NCBI GenBank assembly: GCA_028819675.1
Contig: JAPPKT010000291.1
Coordinates: 1-7,275 of the forward strand
Length of the DNA stretch: 7,275 nucleotides
Reading direction: 5' to 3'
From: Caldilineaceae bacterium
GTDB taxonomy: Bacteria; Chloroflexota; Anaerolineae; Caldilineales; Caldilineaceae
Shown one piece after another: positions 4,736-7,275 of this stretch. The translations under genes and the position numbers were made by a program. The number at the start of each line of letters is the position of its first letter. Position 1 is the first letter of the stretch. Below the pieces are notes generated by a model, which ran no database searches, had not been told where the DNA came from, and worked only from the letters and a program-made list of their open reading frames with translations.

Positions 4736-6112
4736 CTACAGAGAATCCTGTACCTGTCTCCCTGCAACGGTCAACCGGTATTTCTGCTTCCTGTTCCTCG
4801 GACTGTCCGGTAGCGTCATCTCGACCAGACCCGCGTCAATGCCGGGATGCAGATAGGTTCCGGTAAAGTGTTTGCGGTCCGACAGCCCCAAGGCGGCCAT
4901 GATCTCAACCCGGCTCATCTCTCCTTGTAATGCTGCAATGAGCCGTCCCACTTGGGGGGTTACATGAGGGGTGTCATGAGGGGTTACATGGGGGGAGACT
5001 CCCGCCGCCTGGCGCGCAAAGGTCACCGTCAACCAATCGGGAGAGACCTCAAACTGAGGTGGGCCAACGCCGTGCTCCAGGCAGGCATCGTGAATTCGAC
5101 GGATACCACTGCCGATCTGCTCGACCAACTTCATGCGGTAGAGCAGATTAAAGAGCAACGGGTTCCGGGGGACGCTCCTGCTGCCCAAGTCTTCTTCTCT
5201 CATTCCCGCGGGAAGTCCCCCCGGTGTCACGATCTCGACCCTGTCTTGGAAGATGTAAATCTGAACGTTGGCCGTGCTGCGATAGTCACGGTGAGCGATG
5301 GCATTTACCACAGCCTCCCGTAGGGCGTTCATGGGCAGCTCCAGCCGCTCCTCTCTTCCCTGGGCGTTTGGAATGAGAGCTGAGTTCAGCTTGGCTTGAA
5401 AGTAGGTCATGACCTCCAAGTAGATGTCGTACAGATTCCCTTTGAACTCCTTGCGATCCAGGATGTGAGTCTTGGCGCTGCCACGGAAGACGGCGCAGGT
5501 TACGCTGGCCTGGACGGTAAATCGAGTAATGTCTTCGGCCAGGAGCCAAGCTCCAGCGTGAGTCATCCCTGTGTCTTTGAACAGGTGCAGGTTCTCCAAC
5601 ACTGTTATCGAGTCCAAATCAGAGTCGATCCCGGCACGCTCTGCAAACTTGGACCAGCGCGCAGACGTAATCTCGACCGACGGGTCGAAGGCGTTGCAGG
5701 GAGTCTCGTCCAGCCGTATAAGACCTTCCTTGAAGAAGAATTCTCGAATCTCGTCCCGGGACATCTGCTGGCAAGTGGCTCCTTCGCGGGTGTAGAATCT
5801 TCCCCCGAAGGAATACGGCTTGCCTTGCTGCGCCGGCACGGTCACGCACAATACGCCGCACTGGCTCTCCACTTCCACAGCCACAGGCGGGTCCGCTGAA
5901 CGAGCGACGCTCTGTACCTGGGACTTAAGCCGGTTGTGGTCCCCGACGCCAATCACGTTTCCGGCGTCGTCAACACCGATCAAGATTACCCCACCGGTAG
6001 CGTTAGCAAAGGCGCATATCTCCCTACCGAGGTCTGACGGCATGGAGCGCTTGAACCCGGTGGTAAATCCTTCACCCAAGGCGATTAGATGGGAAAGAGT
6101 CGGCTGGTTCAT
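4736..6112 (-). CDS. AlbA_2 (Schlafen-like) / RecG-like ATP-binding-fold regulator with C-terminal winged helix
   Basis: A 458-residue protein with three parts. Residues about 13-128 match the AlbA_2 (Schlafen AlbA) domain: EGFTTGFKRS, then REICAFANATGGVILIGVDDAGNVIGV (30-56) and GKPYSFGGRFYTREGATCQQMSRDEI (97-122). Residues about 255-345 match the GHKL-type C-terminal domain of the so-called RecG-like family: NALREAVVNAIAHRDY (262-277), VEIVTPGGLPAG (292-303), PRNPLLFNLLYRMKLVEQIGSGIRRI (315-340). A PHVTP repeat linker (374-388) leads to a winged-helix end (389-458; VGRLIAALQGEMSRVEIMAALGLSDRKHF). These proteins are usually annotated as helicases or transcriptional regulators; no helicase motifs are present, so the helicase label is misleading. 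A DNA-binding regulator is the best guess. The ATG at 6112 has only a weak upstream GGAT, but the N-terminus fits the family. It stands alone, without a target operon next to it. Confidence 0.9.
   Translation of the reverse strand: MNQPTLSHLIALGEGFTTGFKRSMPSDLGREICAFANATGGVILIGVDDAGNVIGVGDHNRLKSQVQSVARSADPPVAVEVESQCGVLCVTVPAQQGKPYSFGGRFYTREGATCQQMSRDEIREFFFKEGLIRLDETPCNAFDPSVEITSARWSKFAERAGIDSDLDSITVLENLHLFKDTGMTHAGAWLLAEDITRFTVQASVTCAVFRGSAKTHILDRKEFKGNLYDIYLEVMTYFQAKLNSALIPNAQGREERLELPMNALREAVVNAIAHRDYRSTANVQIYIFQDRVEIVTPGGLPAGMREEDLGSRSVPRNPLLFNLLYRMKLVEQIGSGIRRIHDACLEHGVGPPQFEVSPDWLTVTFARQAAGVSPHVTPHDTPHVTPQVGRLIAALQGEMSRVEIMAALGLSDRKHFTGTYLHPGIDAGLVEMTLPDSPRNRKQKYRLTVAGRQVQDSL
4956..4991. 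repeat. Three 12-bp tandem repeats inside the AlbA_2 gene
   Basis: GGGGTTACATGA, GGGGTGTCATGA and GGGGTTACATGG in tandem. Read on the minus strand they encode the linker (T)PHVTPHDTPHVTP (374-386). The unit is a multiple of three, so copy number can change without a frameshift, altering only linker length between the ATP-binding-fold domain and the winged helix. Confidence 0.85.
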
Positions 6113-6403
6113 CCTACACTATCCAGATTCTTAAACGATTCCAGCAGTTACCGGGCGTCTATCATTCCTTCACCGTAGCAGAAGCGGTACCCAGCCCCAA
6201 AACAGCTGAATCCGCCGTTCCAAGTGACGGTATCGATGATCTTTGTTGCTTTTACCTGCGGCATGGAGACTGCCGAGCTCGTCGCTGTCGATTCTGTCGC
6301 AGCCGTGCTTGCCGCGCTTGCGCCGGACCCGACCGGCGCGGCGACAACGGCCGTACGGCGAATCAGTTGGGCTAGCGGCGGTGACGGTGTGGGGAATATG
6401 CAA
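6113..6403. other. 291-bp stretch without a supported gene
   Basis: This lies between the AlbA_2 gene start and the enolase-like fragment. Frames are open on both strands (plus from a GTG at 6224; minus from about 6420 to a TAA at 6148-6150), but neither has a ribosome site or recognisable family sequence. The plus frame runs into the enolase-like fragment and contains GAATTAVRRISWASGG, faintly like GAADIIMPDISWTGG of the intact enzyme, so part of it may be a more diverged piece of the same copy. Any AlbA_2 promoter should also lie here; none is convincing. Confidence 0.5.
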
Positions 6404-6643
6404 TATGCCCACGCCCACACCTTCTACCTCCCCGCCGCCCACCTCATGCTCCACGTCCCCAACGCCATGAACCTCGAAACCGTCCGCGCCTACTACAACG
6501 GCTGGTACAACGACATCGTCACCGAGCGCATCCCCATCACCGCCGGCATGCTCTCCCTACCCGCAAAGCCCTGCCTCGGCGTCGCCCTGCGCGAGGAGGT
6601 GCTGAGCTGGCCGGACGCCCGGGTTGAACAAATTGATCTGTAA
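6404..6643 (+). pseudogene. C-terminal fragment copy of the enolase-superfamily gene
   Basis: The frame YAHAHTFYLPAAHLMLHVPN and onward matches residues about 297-383 of the protein at 3357-4532, in frame, ending at TAA (6641-6643). From 6434 it matches 4317 onward with 4 mismatches in 159 bases, the first 106 being identical. Before that, TACCTCCCC (ending 6433) corresponds to TACCTCCCC ending at 4274, so 42 bases (4275-4316; 14 codons, VTGHDATGPVALWA) are missing, including catalytic His310. The last 15 or so codons differ more (EEVLSWPDARVEQIDL against QNVFSRPDARIETRASAD), so the source was probably a paralogue or a recombinant. There is no capping domain, no metal ligands and no start signal: a non-functional relic. 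Confidence 0.88.
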
Positions 6644-6661
6644 GACTACATGGGAACGCCT

Positions 6662-6728
6662 CAGCCTTGCCCCTGCCCCACTTGGCCCTCCCCCCAAATC
6701 TGCCCAAAATACATCACCGTTCGATCAC
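6662..6728 (-). pseudogene. mazF-like toxin remnant: frameshifted and truncated
   Basis: A GTG at 6728 overlaps the mazE-like stop (GTGA, 6728-6725), the usual mazEF coupling, and reads VIER before a TGA at 6716-6714. Reading resumes one frame over (6715 downward) as DVFWADLGGGPSGARAEA. The MazF/PemK family begins with ...(I/K)-x-R-G-(D/E)-(I/V)-(Y/F/W)-W-(A/V)-x-L, so a two-base deletion (CGGGGT to CGGT) joins IER and DVFWADL. After about 6662 the family match is lost, and about 20 bp further on lies the stop of the enolase-like fragment. No conserved core or C-terminal half of MazF remains, so no active RNase can be made. Confidence 0.75.
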
Positions 6729-6979
6729 CACGGCTCATCACTCAACGTCTTTCGATAAAGCTCTAGCATATGTCTCAGAGTCGCCCTCTCTTCCTCGTCA
6801 GGAGGTTCCCCATGGACCTCGTTGAGCGCTGCCATCATACGTCTCGTTTCACTACGCTCGATAAACTCCTGAACCGCGATGGAAAGAAGCTCATTTCGGG
6901 ACATTTCCAATTCTCGCGCCAAGCTTTCCACCTTCTCAATAAGAGAACTGCCTAAAGAGATTTCTATCCTCACTGTCAT
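6725..6979 (-). CDS. MazE-like ribbon-helix-helix antitoxin (orphan)
   Basis: An 84-residue antitoxin of the ribbon-helix-helix MazE/CopG kind. Strand VRIEISL (3-9), helix A SSLIEKVESLARELE (11-25), turn M-S-R-N (26-29), and helix B ELLSIAVQEFIERS (30-43) make the DNA-binding dimer. The tail with DEEERATLRHMLELYRKT and terminal SDEPW is of the type that wraps the MazF toxin. The downstream partner is only a broken remnant (6662-6728), so this antitoxin is alone. It may still repress its own promoter or buffer a chromosomal MazF. No Shine-Dalgarno precedes the ATG. Its sequence shows no frameshift or stop, unlike the toxin. Confidence 0.85.
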   Translation of the reverse strand: MTVRIEISLGSSLIEKVESLARELEMSRNELLSIAVQEFIERSETRRMMAALNEVHGEPPDEEERATLRHMLELYRKTLSDEPW

Positions 6980-7059
6980 CTGTCGTCACCACAATGGCTA
7001 CGTAGGGCAATATGCAAAACTATGAAGCTGTCCGTACACCAGGCCAAAACCCGCCGCCC

Positions 7060-7068
7060 AGTATACCA
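7060..7068 (-). promoter_or_regulatory. Possible extended -10 of the mazE-like gene
   Basis: On the minus strand TGGTATACT gives an extended -10 (TGn plus TATACT, five of six consensus bases), resembling the TGGTATAAT in front of the vapBC-type operon. The -35 region is poor. A start near 7053 would leave a leader of about 75 nt. A second, weaker pair (TTGGCC, 17 nt, CATAGT) lies closer to the gene. Confidence 0.35.
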
Positions 7069-7091
7069 CTTCATTCTCACGCAGTTTCATG

Positions 7092-7130
7092 AAGGCGTTT
7101 TCTTCGCGCCCCTTCGCGGATAAATGCCTT
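7092..7130. repeat. CTTCGCG direct repeat within AAGGC/GCCTT inverted arms
   Basis: CTTCGCG occurs at 7102-7108 and again at 7112-7118, flanked by AAGGC (7092-7096) and GCCTT (7126-7130). I recall similar runs built from CTTCGCG units as dispersed repeats in environmental genomes. Function is unknown. Confidence 0.45.
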
Positions 7131-7275
7131 TTCCAAACTCCCCCAATTCGCAAAATAGAAGGTTGCAGTCTGAAACGAATGTCTATATCATTACAGAGAC
7201 GAAGAAAACCCGCCTTACCAACCCGAAAATTGACAACACCCAGACAGGCGCCCCACGCCCGTCAACGATACATCG

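Larger units (their letters stand above)
6980..7275. other. 296-bp right-end region without a gene
   Basis: Apart from the possible promoter and the CTTCGCG element, I see no coding frame with a start signal, no RNA gene and no terminator. It is AT-richer in places (7141-7210) than the enzyme genes. A gene entering from the right edge cannot be ruled out, but nothing in the sequence supports one. Confidence 0.5.

Noticed and set aside
4736..6112. ATP-dependent helicase label for the AlbA_2 protein
   Set aside because: No Walker A or DEAD-type helicase motifs are visible; the RecG-like name is a historical annotation of this family.
6224..6643. A complete 139-residue gene starting at GTG 6224
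   Set aside because: No ribosome site; the N-terminal half is low-complexity and unlike any family I know, and the C-terminal half is a fragment without catalytic residues. Treated as a pseudogene from about 6404.

Overview
The window looks like an accessory stretch from an uncultured, GC-rich, Gram-negative-type bacterium. The two long catabolic genes have codons ending overwhelmingly in C. Several short dispersed repeats occur of a kind I associate with Planctomycetota, Lentisphaerota, Armatimonadota, Hydrogenedentota, Poribacteria and Chloroflexota genomes; this placement is from memory and is weak. No rRNA, tRNA, CRISPR array or complete transposase was seen.

Left part (1-1244, + strand): the last 12 codons of an upstream gene, a four-unit heptamer array, then a complete uroporphyrinogen-decarboxylase-like (UroD/methyltransferase superfamily) gene with a TTG start. 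Next (1299-1974) is a complete VapBC/FitAB-type toxin-antitoxin operon: an excellent extended -10 promoter placed so that the transcript should be leaderless, a ribbon-helix-helix antitoxin and a PIN-domain toxin overlapping by GTGA. A bulged 16-bp inverted repeat follows. The gene-poor stretch 1975-2424 carries further palindromes, including a GGGCGCCC dispersed hairpin. A minus-strand gene (2425-3120) encodes an exported protein of unknown function, whose signal peptide and ribosome site point to an unusual ATT start.

Middle part: a second heptamer array (six units) directly precedes a complete mandelate racemase/enolase-superfamily gene (3357-4532, probable acid-sugar dehydratase). Facing it on the minus strand is an AlbA_2 (Schlafen-like)/RecG-like ATPase-fold regulator (4736-6112) with a PHVTP repeat linker and a C-terminal winged helix.

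Right part (6113-7275) is a degraded patch. It holds a C-terminal fragment of the enolase-superfamily gene, nearly identical at the DNA level but missing 14 codons that include the catalytic histidine. Abutting it is a frameshifted, truncated mazF toxin remnant, whose antitoxin gene mazE (6725-6979, minus) is intact but orphaned. The last ~290 bp are non-coding, with one more repeat.

The two enzymes may both serve breakdown of plant- or algal-derived compounds, but they are not one operon. I did not find a convincing new multi-gene system. The most informative signals are the decay and duplication patch at 6404-6728, the heptamer arrays in front of both metabolic genes, the leaderless toxin-antitoxin promoter and the probable ATT start.
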